This document shows, in pieces, positions 53,575 through 62,629 of a DNA stretch of 64,000 bases. The position numbers and the translations under genes are program-made. The notes beneath the pieces are model-generated. The model did not search any database, was not told the origin of the DNA, and saw only the letters and a list, made by a program, of their open reading frames with translations. Positions within the stretch are counted from its first letter, which is position 1. Each line of letters begins with the position of its first letter. This DNA comes from Sphingomonas kyeonggiensis (GTDB lineage: Bacteria; Pseudomonadota; Alphaproteobacteria; Sphingomonadales; Sphingomonadaceae), in the NCBI RefSeq assembly GCF_014196745.1, contig NZ_JACIEH010000002.1, positions 744,383-808,382 of the forward strand. Reading direction: 5' to 3'.

Positions 53575-54222
53575 ATGTTCAAGCATAATCGCACGGCTGC
53601 GCTCGCGGCCACCGGTCTGATCCTCGCCACCGCCGGGGTCGCCTGGGCCTACACGACTGACGTCGATGCCCGCGGCAGCATTACCAATATCGGCGGCGGC
53701 AAGCGGTTCACCATCCAGCAGCGGACCGACAGCACCCCCGGCAGGGCCGAGCTGCGCGGCACGTCGAGCACAACCGGCGTCTCGGCGAGCGGGCGGTTCA
53801 AGCTGGTGAGCGGCGGGAAATATGTGAGCGTGATGCAGGTGCTCAACGTCGTCGCGGCGGGCGCTACCTCGGGTCCCTCCGAGCCTATCACCCAGCTCGC
53901 GGTGCGGCCCAAGTCGGGCGGCAATTTCGAATTCTACGTGGTGCAGGGCGGGCAGGTGTGCAGCGGCGCGCCGACCGTGATGATCGGCAGCTCGTACGAC
54001 GTCAGCGTATCGGTGAGCACCGGGCAGACGCCGGAATATCGGATCAACGGCGTGGTCTGCAAAAAGACGAACCCGGACGGGGACAAGGCGGGAACCGTCT
54101 TTGACGGCAGCCTGAAGAGCGGGCGCCATTTCTACCCGAAGATGGGCGCCTACAACACGAGCAGCAACCAGTCCCAGAGCGGCGGCAACTCGACGATCGA
54201 GTGGACCGAGATCGCGATCTGA
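53575..54222 (+). CDS. Secreted PL7-like jelly-roll protein with altered active site
   Basis: 215 residues, signal peptide to about 25 (GVAWAY). Features of alginate-lyase-type family PL7 are recognisable: RAELR (57-61) matches R(T/S)ELR, and FYPKMGAYNTSS (186-197) matches the YFKAGxYNQ block with its catalytic tyrosine. The third block, normally QIH, reads QVL (88-90), so the catalytic histidine seems missing. The protein could bind or cleave an acidic polysaccharide, or be catalytically different. The family call is from motifs only. It follows the phytase gene after 128 bases. Confidence 0.55.
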   Translation: MFKHNRTAALAATGLILATAGVAWAYTTDVDARGSITNIGGGKRFTIQQRTDSTPGRAELRGTSSTTGVSASGRFKLVSGGKYVSVMQVLNVVAAGATSGPSEPITQLAVRPKSGGNFEFYVVQGGQVCSGAPTVMIGSSYDVSVSVSTGQTPEYRINGVVCKKTNPDGDKAGTVFDGSLKSGRHFYPKMGAYNTSSNQSQSGGNSTIEWTEIAI

Positions 54223-54229
54223 AGGGGTA

Positions 54230-54263
54230 GGGGGATCGGCCGAGCCTAGATGGTCGATCCCCC
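54230..54263. terminator. Hairpin between convergent genes
   Basis: GGGGGATCG (54230-54238) pairs exactly with 54255-54263, and three inner pairs extend it to 12. A T-run is lacking, but it lies between the PL7-like stop and the cyoD end. Confidence 0.5.
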
Positions 54264-54267
54264 ATAA

Positions 54268-54293
54268 GGAACGGCCTCCCTAGTGGCCGTTCC
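54268..54293 (-). terminator. Hairpin at the end of the cyo operon
   Basis: GGAACGGCC (54268-54276) pairs exactly with 54285-54293; it overlaps the cyoD stop codon. The minus strand continues TTATGGGGG, a poor T-run, so termination strength is uncertain. Confidence 0.45.
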
Positions 54294-54630
54294 CCATATC
54301 CGGCATCGGCATCATGTTGGCGTTGAGGTGGTACATCACCCACACCGAGCCGCCGATCGTCAGGATGACGATCACCGCCGTGAACAGGAAGGCGAGCAGC
54401 GTCCATCCGCCCTCGGACCGTGTGTCGAGGTGCAGGAAGAAGACGACATGGACGATGATCTGGACGATCGCGAAGGCGAAGATCGTCGCCACGGTCCAGC
54501 CGGGCGAGAGCGGCGAGCCGTTCATCACCAGCCAGAACGGGATCACCGTCAGGACGATGGCGAGCAGCGAGCCGATGCGGTGGCCATTGCCGTGCCCGCG
54601 CGTGTCGGGCGTTTCGTGCGGGGTGCTCAA
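54280..54630 (-). CDS. cyoD: Cytochrome o ubiquinol oxidase subunit IV
   Basis: 116 residues from a TTG whose ribosome site GGAG lies in the end of cyoC; the TTGA overlap couples it to the cyoC stop. Three membrane helices with 'IVLTVIPFWLVMN', 'IFAFAIVQIIVHVVFFLHLD' and 'LAFLFTAVIVILTIGGSVWVMYHLN' (in part) are typical of CyoD, and the length fits (about 110). It assists assembly of the quinol oxidase. Confidence 0.9.
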   Translation of the reverse strand: MSTPHETPDTRGHGNGHRIGSLLAIVLTVIPFWLVMNGSPLSPGWTVATIFAFAIVQIIVHVVFFLHLDTRSEGGWTLLAFLFTAVIVILTIGGSVWVMYHLNANMMPMPDMGNGH

Positions 54631-55262
54631 CGGATCACTCCATACAGATAGACGAAGGTGAAGACGCCGATCCAGATGATGTCCAGGAAGTGCCAGAACA
54701 TCGAAAGGCAGATCAGGCGGCGCCTGGTCGCGGCGTTCAGGCCGTGCTGGCCGAGCTGGATCAGCATGGTGACGATCCACACCAGGCCGATGGTCACATG
54801 GGCGCCGTGGGTGCCGACCAGGGTGAAGAAGGCCGACAGGAAGGCGCTGCGGTCCGGCCCGGCATTCTCGGCGATCAGGTGCGCAAACTCGTAGAGCTCG
54901 ATCCCGACAAAGCCCGCGCCGAGCAGCCCGGTGAGCGCCAGCCAGAAGCGGACGGGGCCGACCCGCCCGGCTTCCATGTGCGGCATCGCTTCCCCGAAGG
55001 TGATCGACGAGGCGAGCAGCAGGCCGGTGTTGAGCGCGACCAGCTTCAGGTCGAAGATCTCGCGCGGGACCGGGCCGCCGGCATAGGCGCTGGCCACCAC
55101 CCCGAACATCGCGAAGAGCGAGGCGAAGATGAGCGCGTCGCTCATCAGGTAGATCCAGAAGCCCAGGATCGTGGGACCGGCGGCCCCGTGATCGTGATGC
55201 CCCTCTTCCTCGGTCAGGTACCAGGTCGGCTCGGCCTGGGGTTCCAGTGCGTGGTCGGTCAT
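54627..55262 (-). CDS. cyoC: Cytochrome o ubiquinol oxidase subunit III
   Basis: 211 residues starting MTDHALEPQAEP, one base after the cyoB stop. It has five membrane helices, 'GFWIYLMSDALIFASLFA', 'GIELYEFAHLI' with the conserved glutamate, 'FFTLVGTHGAHVTIGLVWI' and 'FWHFLDIIWIGVFTFVYLYG'. It is part of the bo-type quinol oxidase. Confidence 0.95.
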   Translation of the reverse strand: MTDHALEPQAEPTWYLTEEEGHHDHGAAGPTILGFWIYLMSDALIFASLFAMFGVVASAYAGGPVPREIFDLKLVALNTGLLLASSITFGEAMPHMEAGRVGPVRFWLALTGLLGAGFVGIELYEFAHLIAENAGPDRSAFLSAFFTLVGTHGAHVTIGLVWIVTMLIQLGQHGLNAATRRRLICLSMFWHFLDIIWIGVFTFVYLYGVIR

Positions 55263-55263
55263 G

Positions 55264-57264
55264 TCAGGCCCCCTGCGCAAGCAGCGTGGTGCGCTTGTCC
55301 TCGGTTGCGGCGACTTCCTCGGCGGGAATGTAATAGTCGCGCTTGAAGTTGAAGGTGTGGCCGACGGCGACCGCGAACAGGCCGGCGAAGCTGAGGGCGG
55401 CGAGCCACCAGATGTACCAGATCATCGCGAAGCCGAAGACCAGCGCCAGGCCAGACAGGATCACGCCCGCGCCGGTGTTCTTCGGCATGTGGATCGGGCG
55501 GAAGCCGCTGGTCGGGCGCGCATAGCCGCGGCTCTTCATGTCGTACCAGGCATCCAGGTCGTGGATGACGGGGGTGAACGCGAAGTTGTAGGCGGGCGGG
55601 GGCGACGAAGTCGACCATTCGAGCGTGCGGCCCTCCCACGGATCGCCGGTGGTGTCCTTGAGCTGGTCGCGCTTCAGGAAGCCGACGAGGATGCTCATCA
55701 CGAAGCCGAGGATGCCGACCAGGATGATCACCGCGCCGATCGCCGCGATCACGAAGTATGGCTGGAAGCTCGGGTCGTCGAAATGGTTCACGCGGCGCGT
55801 GGTGCCCATCAGGCCGACGACGTAGATCGGCGTCCAGGCGACCCAATAGCCGATCACCCAGCCCCAGAAGGCGACCTTGCCCCAGAAGTCGTCGAGCTTG
55901 AAGCCGAAGGCCTTGGGGAACCAGTAGACCATGCCGGCGAACAGCGCGAACACGACGCCGCCGATGATCACATTGTGGAAGTGCGCCACTAGGAACAGCG
56001 AGTTGTGCAGCACGAAGTCGGCCGGCGGGATGGCGAGCAACACGCCGGTCATACCGCCCACGGTGAAGGTGAGCATGAAGGCGACCACCCACATCATCGG
56101 CAGCTCGAAGCGGATGTTGCCGCGGTACATCGTGAACAGCCAGTTGAAGATCTTCGCGCCGGTCGGGATCGAGATCACCATGGTGGCGATGCCGAAGAAG
56201 CTGTTGACCGTCGGGCCGGCGCCCATGGTGAAGAAGTGGTGCAGCCAGACCAGGTAGCTGAGGATGGTGATGACCACCGTGGCGTAGACCATCGACGAAT
56301 AGCCGAACAGGCGCTTGCCGGTGAAGGTGGAGGTGATTTCGGAATAGATGCCGAATGCGGGTAGGACGAGGACATAGACCTCCGGGTGACCCCAGATCCA
56401 CACCATGTTCCAGTACATCATCGGCGCGCCGCCGAGCTCGTTGGTGAAGAAGTGCGTGCCGGCATAGCGATCGAGCAGCAGTAGGAAGAAGGCCGCGGTC
56501 AGCGCCGGGAAGATGGCGATTGCGAGGACGTTCGAGCAGAGCGCGGTCCAGGTGAAGACCGGCATCTTCATCATCGTCATGCCGGGCGCGCGCATCTTGA
56601 TGACGGTGGCGACCATGTTGATCGCCGAGAGTGTCGTGCCGACGCCGGCTATCTGCAGGGACCAGAGATAATAGTCCACGCCCGTGTCTGGGCTGTACTG
56701 CAATCCGGCCAGCGGTGCGTAGCTCAGCCAGCCGGTCCGCGCGAACTCGCCGACGAACAGTGAGAGCATCACCAGCAACGCGCCCGCGACCGTCAGCCAG
56801 AAGCTGAGGTTGTTGAGGAACGGAAAGGCGACGTCGCGCGCGCCGATCTGGAGCGGCATCACGAAGTTGACGATGCCGACGACCAGCGGGATCGCCACGA
56901 AGAAGATCATGATCGTCCCGTGGGCAGTGAAGATCTGATCATAATGGTGTGGCGGCAGGTAGCCGGGGTTGTCCCCGAACGCGATCGCCTGCTGGGCACG
57001 CATCATCAGGGCGTCGGAGAAGCCGCGCAGCAGCATCACGATGCCCAGGATGATGTACATGATGCCGATCTTCTTGTGATCGACGCTGGTGAACCACTCC
57101 TTCCAGAGATAGCCCCAGAGCTTGTATTTGGTCACCACGCCGACCAGGCCGAGGCCGAGCAGCGCGACGACGATGAAGGTTCCGAGCAGGATCGGCTCGT
57201 GCAGGAAGGGTAGGGACTCCAGGGACAGGCGTCCGAACACCGTCTTTGTCAGGGTGTCAGTCAT
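55264..57264 (-). CDS. cyoB: Cytochrome o ubiquinol oxidase subunit I
   Basis: 666 residues, family length (about 660). The heme-copper residues are visible in '[11 protein letters not shown]' (His and cross-linked Tyr), '[10 protein letters not shown]' (copper histidine pair), and '[14 protein letters not shown]' (heme ligands), plus the first low-spin heme histidine in '[12 protein letters not shown]'. It reduces oxygen to water with ubiquinol electrons and pumps protons. Confidence 0.98.
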   Translation of the reverse strand: MTDTLTKTVFGRLSLESLPFLHEPILLGTFIVVALLGLGLVGVVTKYKLWGYLWKEWFTSVDHKKIGIMYIILGIVMLLRGFSDALMMRAQQAIAFGDNPGYLPPHHYDQIFTAHGTIMIFFVAIPLVVGIVNFVMPLQIGARDVAFPFLNNLSFWLTVAGALLVMLSLFVGEFARTGWLSYAPLAGLQYSPDTGVDYYLWSLQIAGVGTTLSAINMVATVIKMRAPGMTMMKMPVFTWTALCSNVLAIAIFPALTAAFFLLLLDRYAGTHFFTNELGGAPMMYWNMVWIWGHPEVYVLVLPAFGIYSEITSTFTGKRLFGYSSMVYATVVITILSYLVWLHHFFTMGAGPTVNSFFGIATMVISIPTGAKIFNWLFTMYRGNIRFELPMMWVVAFMLTFTVGGMTGVLLAIPPADFVLHNSLFLVAHFHNVIIGGVVFALFAGMVYWFPKAFGFKLDDFWGKVAFWGWVIGYWVAWTPIYVVGLMGTTRRVNHFDDPSFQPYFVIAAIGAVIILVGILGFVMSILVGFLKRDQLKDTTGDPWEGRTLEWSTSSPPPAYNFAFTPVIHDLDAWYDMKSRGYARPTSGFRPIHMPKNTGAGVILSGLALVFGFAMIWYIWWLAALSFAGLFAVAVGHTFNFKRDYYIPAEEVAATEDKRTTLLAQGA

Positions 57265-57279
57265 GGCGGTTCCGATCGC

Positions 57280-58350
57280 TCAGGCCTGGGCGGCGCGCGG
57301 TGCGCCGGGCGTGCGGATGGGGGTGAGGGCGGACATACCCGGGTGGTGCTTGTCCGTGGGCTGGGCCTGGGGCTGGCCGGGCGGCTGCCCCTCCGCCGGC
57401 CGGGCGTGGCCGGGCTTGGCGCCGCGCATCATGTCGCCGCGCATCACGTCGACCATGCAGGGCTTGCCGGGCTCGGCGCACTGGTTGACGATCCTGTCGA
57501 ACAGGCCCGGCGCCACGGTGGAGAAGCGCATCACCGGCACCTTCTCGCTGGGCTTGGCCAGTTCGAGATAGGCGGCGGTATCGAGATTGCCGCCGGCCTT
57601 CACGCCCGCGACCCAGGCGTCGAACTCGGCCTTGTCCACGCCGCGCAGCTTAAAGCGCATGTCCGAATAGCCGCGGCCGGTATAGTTGCCCGAATAGCCC
57701 CAGCTGTCACCGGCCTTGTTGAGCACCGCGTGCAGCTCCGACTTCATCGTCGGCATCGCATAGATCATGCCGGCGAGGGTGGGGGCGTAGAAGGTGTTGA
57801 ACTGGTCGGTCGAGGTGATCGAGAAGTGCACCGGCTGGTCGACCGGCAGCGCCAGCTCGTTGACCGTGGCGATGCCGAGTTCCGGATAGATGAACAGCCA
57901 TTTCCAATCCATGCCCACCGCCTGGACCTCGAGCGGCTTGGTCCCCACGGGAACCGGCTTGCCCGGCGCGATGCGCTCGAGCGGGCGGAAGGGATCGAGC
58001 AGATGGGTGCTCGTCCAGGTCACCGCGCTCAGCGCGATGATGATCAGCAGCGGGCAGGTCCAGATGATCAGCTCGAGCGTGGTCGAGTGATCGAAGTTCG
58101 GATCATAGGTCTTGTTCGGGTTGCTGCGCCGGTATTTCCAGGCGAACCAGATAGTCAGCGCCATCACCGGCACGATGATCAGCAGCATCACGCCTGTAGA
58201 GAACAGGATGAGATTGCGCTGTTGAACGGCGATGTCGCCGGTCGGGTTCATGACGACCATCTTGTCGCATCCACCCAGAATCAAGGGCAGGGCAAGAATG
58301 GAAAGGCCCCCAAAGGCCCGGCGAAGCAGCTTGGATCCTGGTCTCAGCAT
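57280..58350 (-). CDS. cyoA: Cytochrome o ubiquinol oxidase subunit II
   Basis: 356 residues. The leader ends in a lipobox 'LILGGC' so the protein is probably lipidated. Two membrane helices are followed by a cupredoxin-like domain ('VQAVGMDWKWLFIYPE', 'FNTFYAPTLAGMIYAM') that lacks the CuA ligands, as expected for quinol oxidases. A proline/glutamine-rich tail with two histidines (DKHHPGM) extends the C-terminus. First gene of the cyoABCD operon; no cyoE heme O synthase gene follows. Confidence 0.96.
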   Translation of the reverse strand: MLRPGSKLLRRAFGGLSILALPLILGGCDKMVVMNPTGDIAVQQRNLILFSTGVMLLIIVPVMALTIWFAWKYRRSNPNKTYDPNFDHSTTLELIIWTCPLLIIIALSAVTWTSTHLLDPFRPLERIAPGKPVPVGTKPLEVQAVGMDWKWLFIYPELGIATVNELALPVDQPVHFSITSTDQFNTFYAPTLAGMIYAMPTMKSELHAVLNKAGDSWGYSGNYTGRGYSDMRFKLRGVDKAEFDAWVAGVKAGGNLDTAAYLELAKPSEKVPVMRFSTVAPGLFDRIVNQCAEPGKPCMVDVMRGDMMRGAKPGHARPAEGQPPGQPQAQPTDKHHPGMSALTPIRTPGAPRAAQA

Positions 58351-58380
58351 GCGCCCCAGCTATCCTCCCGATGCTCTTCT

Positions 58381-58402
58381 GCCTTTGACCGATGTCAAAG
58401 GC
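58381..58402. promoter_or_regulatory. FNR/Dnr-type binding site
   Basis: A perfect 9-bp inverted repeat, GCCTTTGAC then CGAT then its complement, contains the TTGAC-N4-GTCAA core of FNR-family regulators (FnrL, Dnr, NnrR). It lies 30 bases before the cyoA start and about 100 bases before the divergent transporter start. Inference: oxygen- or NO-dependent repression of cyo and/or control of the transporter. Confidence 0.7.
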
Positions 58403-58467
58403 ACGCGACTGACCATGAGCTAGGCGGGAAACTATCATGGAACTACACCGTTGCGCATCCGTGCCCG

Positions 58468-58483
58468 TGCAATGCGCATTGCA
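58468..58483. promoter_or_regulatory. Perfect 16-bp palindrome before the MHS transporter
   Basis: TGCAATGCGCATTGCA is self-complementary and ends 18 bases before the transporter ATG. A similar TTGCGCAT half occurs at 58451. Probably an operator; the regulator is not known. Confidence 0.55.
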
Positions 58484-58501
58484 ATGGAAGAGGACTGAGG
58501 G

Positions 58502-59830
58502 ATGGTGGCCACGCTGAGCACCACGAATTCGACGACGCTCGAACGCGACGCCCGCCTGATCAATGCCCGCGGGCACGAAGTACGTCCGTCCGACATCGCG
58601 GTCGGCGTGATCATCGGGCGCGCATCGGAGTTCTTCGACTTCTTCGTCTATGCGATCGCGTCGGTGATCGTCTTCCCGGCCGTCATCTTCCCCTATGTCG
58701 ATGCGCTGACCGGCACGCTCTATTCCTTCGCGGTGTTCGCACTGGCCTTCATCGCCCGTCCGTTCGGCGCGCTGCTGTTCGTCTGGCTCGACCGCAAGCA
58801 CGGCCGCGGGGTGAAGCTGACCATCGCGATGTTCCTGCTCGGCGGATCGACTGCGGCGATGGCCTTCCTGCCGGCCTATGCCCAGGCGGGCGGCTTGGCG
58901 GTGGCGCTGCTCGCATTGTTCCGGCTCGGCCAGGGCTTCGCCCAGGGCGGCACCTGGGACGGTCTGCCCTCGCTGCTCTCGCTCAACGCCCCGCACGAGA
59001 AGCGCGGCTTCTATGCGATGATCCCGCAGCTCGGCGCGCCGATCGGTCTGTTCGTGGCCGCCGCCGTCTTCGCCTTCCTGCTCACCGCGCTGAGCCCGGC
59101 CGACTTCCTCGACTGGGGCTGGCGCTATCCCTTCTTCGTCGCCTTCGTGATCAACGTGGTGGCGCTGTTCGCCCGGCTCCGCCTGATCTCGACCCCCGAG
59201 TTCGAGCGGCTCTACGAGAGCCAGGAACTGCAGCCGACCCCGGTGGGCGAGCTGTTCCGCGAGGAAGGGCGCACCGTGATCCTGGGCGCCTTCGCTCCGC
59301 TCGCCAGCTTCGCGCTGTTCCACCTCGTCACCGTCTTCCCGCTTTCCTGGGTGGTGCTGAAGGGCGAGCCGGCCGAGCATTTCCTGGTCATCGAACTAGT
59401 CGGTGCCGTCGTCGGCCTGATCTCCGTGGTGCTCTCCGGCTATATCGCCGACCGGATCGGGCGCCGCACGCTGCTCGGCGTCTCGGCTGCCTTCATCGCC
59501 GCCTATAGCGGCTTCGCACCACAGCTGCTCGGCACCGGATCGACCGGCGAATGGGTGTACATGATCGTCGGCTTCATCCTGCTCGGCCTGTCGTTCGGCC
59601 AGTCCTCGGGCGCGGTGAATTCCAGCTTTTCGGCTAGGCGGCGCTATACCGGGGCCGGCACCACGGCGACTGCGTCCTGGTTCATCGGCGCCGGTTTCGC
59701 GCCGCTCGCCGCCTTGTTTCTGGCGAGCCATTTCGGGCTGCTCTCGGTCGGCGCCTATCTGCTCTCCGGCGCGGTCTGCACGCTGGCGGCGCTGGGGCTC
59801 AACCGCGAATGGGGCGGCAAGGAAGCCTGA
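58502..59830 (+). CDS. MFS transporter, metabolite:H+ symporter (MHS) family
   Basis: 442 residues, 12 membrane helices. 'GVIIGRASEFFDFFVYAIASVIVFP' (in part), 'ARPFGALLFVWLDRKHGRG', 'RLGQGFAQGGTWDG' and 'EFERLYESQE' match the MHS family (citrate, ketoglutarate, shikimate or proline/betaine uptake). Substrate unknown. It is divergent from cyoA and shares a control region with two palindromes. Confidence 0.85.
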   Translation: MVATLSTTNSTTLERDARLINARGHEVRPSDIAVGVIIGRASEFFDFFVYAIASVIVFPAVIFPYVDALTGTLYSFAVFALAFIARPFGALLFVWLDRKHGRGVKLTIAMFLLGGSTAAMAFLPAYAQAGGLAVALLALFRLGQGFAQGGTWDGLPSLLSLNAPHEKRGFYAMIPQLGAPIGLFVAAAVFAFLLTALSPADFLDWGWRYPFFVAFVINVVALFARLRLISTPEFERLYESQELQPTPVGELFREEGRTVILGAFAPLASFALFHLVTVFPLSWVVLKGEPAEHFLVIELVGAVVGLISVVLSGYIADRIGRRTLLGVSAAFIAAYSGFAPQLLGTGSTGEWVYMIVGFILLGLSFGQSSGAVNSSFSARRRYTGAGTTATASWFIGAGFAPLAALFLASHFGLLSVGAYLLSGAVCTLAALGLNREWGGKEA

Positions 59831-59871
59831 TTCCGCCGGATACAATGCGCCCGGCCGCGCATTGATGGGTG

Positions 59872-60312
59872 ATGAGCCCATATGACGAGCTGCAGCGGCT
59901 GCACGCGGAGATACGGACCCAGCTCGACGAGCTTGAGGCGCTGACGGCCCGCCCGGAGCCGCCCATGCAGGAGCTCTCGGCGGTACGCCTGGCGCTCACC
60001 CGTGCCAGCCGCGCGCGGACGATGCTGCTGGACCGGCTCTATCCCGATCTGATCGCCCGGGCGGGCCAGCAGGAGCGGACCGACCTCGATGCGCTGCGGG
60101 AAGGGGCGCAGCACGACCGTTTCGCCTCGACCAAGCACATCTCGAGCTGGACGATCCGCGAGATCACCACGCGCTGGGACGATTATCGCGATGCTTCCCG
60201 GACGATGCGCGCGGCGATGCGCGAGCGGATCGGGCGGGAGGTCTCGACGGTCTATCCGCTGCTCGCCGAAACAGGCACGGCGGACGCGGAAATTCGCCCA
60301 GGTCGGGCGTAG
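59872..60312 (+). CDS. Hypothetical helical protein
   Basis: 146 residues. Predicted to be almost entirely alpha-helical: 'YDELQRLHAEIRTQLDELEALTA' (in part), then a helix 'AVRLALTRASRARTMLLDRLYPDLIA' (in part). The pattern is hemerythrin- or coiled-coil-like but without a convincing iron-ligand set. It follows the transporter after 41 bases and may be co-transcribed. No family recognised. Confidence 0.6.
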   Translation: MSPYDELQRLHAEIRTQLDELEALTARPEPPMQELSAVRLALTRASRARTMLLDRLYPDLIARAGQQERTDLDALREGAQHDRFASTKHISSWTIREITTRWDDYRDASRTMRAAMRERIGREVSTVYPLLAETGTADAEIRPGRA

Positions 60313-60336
60313 CGACGCCTCAACGGCGAAGACAAC

Positions 60337-60366
60337 GAAAAAGGCCGGAGCTTTCGCCCCGGCCCT
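60337..60366 (-). terminator. Rho-independent terminator of secE-nusG
   Basis: GGCCGGAGC (60343-60351) pairs with 60356-60364 around TTTC (one G-U pair); on the minus strand a T5 run follows. It separates nusG from the rplK block. Confidence 0.85.
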
Positions 60367-60391
60367 TTCGTGATCCAAAAGTCGCCTGCGC

Positions 60392-60931
60392 TTACTTGAT
60401 GCGCTCGACGTCCTCGAAGCCCAGCTCCAGCGGCGTGGCGCGGCCGAAAATCGAGATCGAGACCTTCACGCGGCTCTTGTCGTAGTCGAGCTCCTCGACC
60501 ACGCCCGAGAAGGTCGCGAAGTTGCCGCTGGTGACCTTGACGGTGTCGCCGATGTCGTAATCGACCTTGACCTTCGCCTTGGGCGCGGCGGTGGCCGCCT
60601 CGTCCTTGGTGTTCAGGATGCGCGCGGCCTCGGCCTCGCTGATCGGCTGGGGCTTGCCCGACGAGCCGAGGAAGCCGGTCACCTTCGGCGTGTTCTTCAC
60701 CAGGTGATAGACGTCGTCGTTCATCTCGAGCTTGGCGAGGACATAGCCCGGGAAGAACTTGCGCTCGGACTGGATCTTCTTGCCGCGGCGAACCTCGGTG
60801 ACGGTCTCGGTCGGCACTTCGACCGATTCAACCAGGCGATCGAGGCCCATGCGGGTAGCGTCGGCCAGGATCTGGTCGCGGACCTTGCCCTCGAAGCCCG
60901 AATAGGCGTGGATGATGTACCAGCGCGCCAT
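60392..60931 (-). CDS. nusG: Transcription termination/antitermination factor NusG
   Basis: 179 residues. The NGN domain opens 'ARWYIIHAYSGFEGKVRDQI' and has 'ERKFFPGYVLAKLEMNDDVYHLVKNTPKVTGFLG' (in part); the KOW domain carries 'GDTVKVTSGNFATFSGVVEELD' (in part). It binds RNA polymerase and Rho or ribosomal S10, coupling transcription and translation. It follows secE by about 30 bases. Confidence 0.98.
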   Translation of the reverse strand: MARWYIIHAYSGFEGKVRDQILADATRMGLDRLVESVEVPTETVTEVRRGKKIQSERKFFPGYVLAKLEMNDDVYHLVKNTPKVTGFLGSSGKPQPISEAEAARILNTKDEAATAAPKAKVKVDYDIGDTVKVTSGNFATFSGVVEELDYDKSRVKVSISIFGRATPLELGFEDVERIK

Positions 60932-60959
60932 GCGTTCGTTCTTTCCCTAGTTTCTGTTC

Positions 60960-61172
60960 TTAGCCGCGCTGCGACAGGCGCAGCAGCGAATTGACGATGA
61001 AGTCGAAGATGGAATCGATGCCGAAGAAGAACACGCCGAGCAGCGTGGTCATGATCATCACCATCACGCCGGTCATGATCGTCTCGCGGCGCGACGGCCA
61101 CACGATCTTGCGCGCTTCGGTCTGCACCTGCTTCACGAATTCGGTCGGACTGGTCTTCGCCACTGGGGCCAT
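60960..61172 (-). CDS. secE: Preprotein translocase subunit SecE
   Basis: 70 residues from MAPVAKTSP. 'EFVKQVQTEARKIVWPSRRET' (in part) is the amphipathic helix signature and one membrane helix (GVMVMIMTTLLGVFFFGIDSIF, in part) follows, the one-helix form. It clamps SecY. The ribosome site is poor (GAGG touches the ATG), so the exact start is slightly uncertain. The upstream tRNA-Trp often found in this position was not recognised. Confidence 0.93.
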   Translation of the reverse strand: MAPVAKTSPTEFVKQVQTEARKIVWPSRRETIMTGVMVMIMTTLLGVFFFGIDSIFDFIVNSLLRLSQRG

Positions 61173-61272
61173 CCTCGCTTCAAAGTTCGCCGGCCGCGGG
61201 GCACGGGTCCGCTGCCCGGTCCTTCCTGAAGGAACCGGTGCTTTCCCACCCACGCTGTCGGATTGGGTGCTG

Positions 61273-61301
61273 TATCTAGCGAGTCGCGAGCGAGGGTGCA
61301 A
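61273..61301 (-). promoter_or_regulatory. Promoter of secE-nusG
   Basis: On the minus strand TTGCAC (61296-61301), 17 bases, then TAGATA (61273-61278). It lies about 100 bases before secE. Confidence 0.55.
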
Positions 61302-61337
61302 GCTGGCGCTGAGAGGAAAAGAAACCGGCGGTTCCGC

Positions 61338-61910
61338 TCAGAACAGCGCGACTGCCACGAAGCCCAGCACGATCAGCGCCAGGAAGCCCCAGGCGAACAG
61401 GTCCAGCCGCTTCTCGACGAATTCCTGCACCGGCGCGCCGAAACGCTTGAGCAGCGCCGCGACGAGGAAGAAGCGCGCCCCGCGGGTGATCGTGGCGAGC
61501 AGCACGAACAGCGCGAAGGGATAGTGCGACAGGCCGCTGGCGATGGTCACCAGCTTGAAGGGGATCGGGGTGAAACCCTTCACCAGGATGATCGCCCAGC
61601 CATATTTGTTGTACTGGGCGGTGAATTCCTGGAACGCGTTGTGCTTGAAGAATTCGAGCACCTGGTTGGCGAATTCGGTGAGGAAATAGCCGATCGCATA
61701 GCCGAACATGCCGCCGACCACCGATCCGAGCGTGCAGACCGCGGCGATCATGTAGGCGCGGTCGCGGCGGGCGAGCACCATGGGCATCAGCATCGCGTCC
61801 GGCGGGATCGGGAAGAAGCTGGCCTCGGCGAACGAGACGCCGAACAGGGCCGGCAGCGCGTGGCGGTGGTGCGCCATGCGCAGCACCCAGTCGTACAGAG
61901 GTCGGAACAT
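61338..61910 (-). CDS. YqaA-family (DedA/VTT-like) membrane protein
   Basis: 190 residues with several membrane segments. 'FAEASFFPIPPDAMLMPMVLA' (in part), 'GSVVGGMFGYAIGYFL' and 'VKGFTPIPFKLVTIASGLSHYPFALF' (in part) match the YqaA branch of the VTT/DedA superfamily, thought to flip or transport lipids or ions. It is upstream of secE on the same strand, with an independent secE promoter between. Confidence 0.88.
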   Translation of the reverse strand: MFRPLYDWVLRMAHHRHALPALFGVSFAEASFFPIPPDAMLMPMVLARRDRAYMIAAVCTLGSVVGGMFGYAIGYFLTEFANQVLEFFKHNAFQEFTAQYNKYGWAIILVKGFTPIPFKLVTIASGLSHYPFALFVLLATITRGARFFLVAALLKRFGAPVQEFVEKRLDLFAWGFLALIVLGFVAVALF

Positions 61911-62130
61911 CGGGACCGGGCAACTCTCAGGCGTGAGGGAGGAGGCCGACCTTTATGGGCGGCGCCGGAACTTGTCCATGCCGGGCCAATAGGGTGCGTC
62001 ACACCGGGCCGTTTCGGGGATAATTCGCGGCGTCTTGCTGCGACCGCGAGGAACTTTCGGGCGACGAGCGGGTTGGTGAGCGGGGTCAGAGACTGGCTCT
62101 CTGACTGTTGCGCTGCGTGGGGGAGCGGGT

Positions 62131-62607
62131 TTGACGCGATTTCGGCATGTCTCGATCCTGACTGCGCTAACCTCCCTCACAATTGCCTGTGCCCCAGCCG
62201 CGCATTCGTCGCGCCCGGTGCAGGCAGAGGCGAGCTTCGCGCCGCGCGGCGATCCGGCATTCGGCGATGCAGCGCCAGCGATCCGGCGGCTGCTCGCCGA
62301 GGCTGCGCCGCACCCCAAGGGTCCCCAGCATTTCTGCGCGATCGGTTATCGCGGTCCGGAGGGGGCCACGGGCTGGGTGCATTGGCGCGAGGGTGAGCGG
62401 CTGATCCTCTGGCTGGGCCGGGGCGACGGCAGTGACTCCGCGGATGCGCTGCTCCGCTCGAACCGCAACCTGAACCTCAAGACCGACGTGGTCGCCACCG
62501 AGGCCGATGTCGCGGGCAGCACCTATCTCGTCACCCGCGCCTGGGTCGCCGCGAAGCTCGCCGACTGCGTCGCCAAGGGCGACAAATACACGATCAGCGC
62601 GTCCTGA
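62131..62607 (+). CDS. Putative lipoprotein
   Basis: 158 residues, TTG start after GGGGGAGCGGG. The N-terminus 'ILTALTSLTIACAPAA' is a lipoprotein signal with a slightly relaxed lipobox (TIAC). The mature part contains 'HFCAIGYRGPEGATGWVHWREGERLILW' (in part) and is otherwise unremarkable. No family recognised. The next gene starts 22 bases later and is probably in the same operon. Confidence 0.55.
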   Translation: MTRFRHVSILTALTSLTIACAPAAHSSRPVQAEASFAPRGDPAFGDAAPAIRRLLAEAAPHPKGPQHFCAIGYRGPEGATGWVHWREGERLILWLGRGDGSDSADALLRSNRNLNLKTDVVATEADVAGSTYLVTRAWVAAKLADCVAKGDKYTISAS

Positions 62608-62629
62608 ACGGCAGGCGAGGGGAAAGCAA

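Noticed and set aside
61173..61337. tRNA-Trp upstream of secE
   Set aside because: No cloverleaf, anticodon arm or T-loop consensus seen in the gap.
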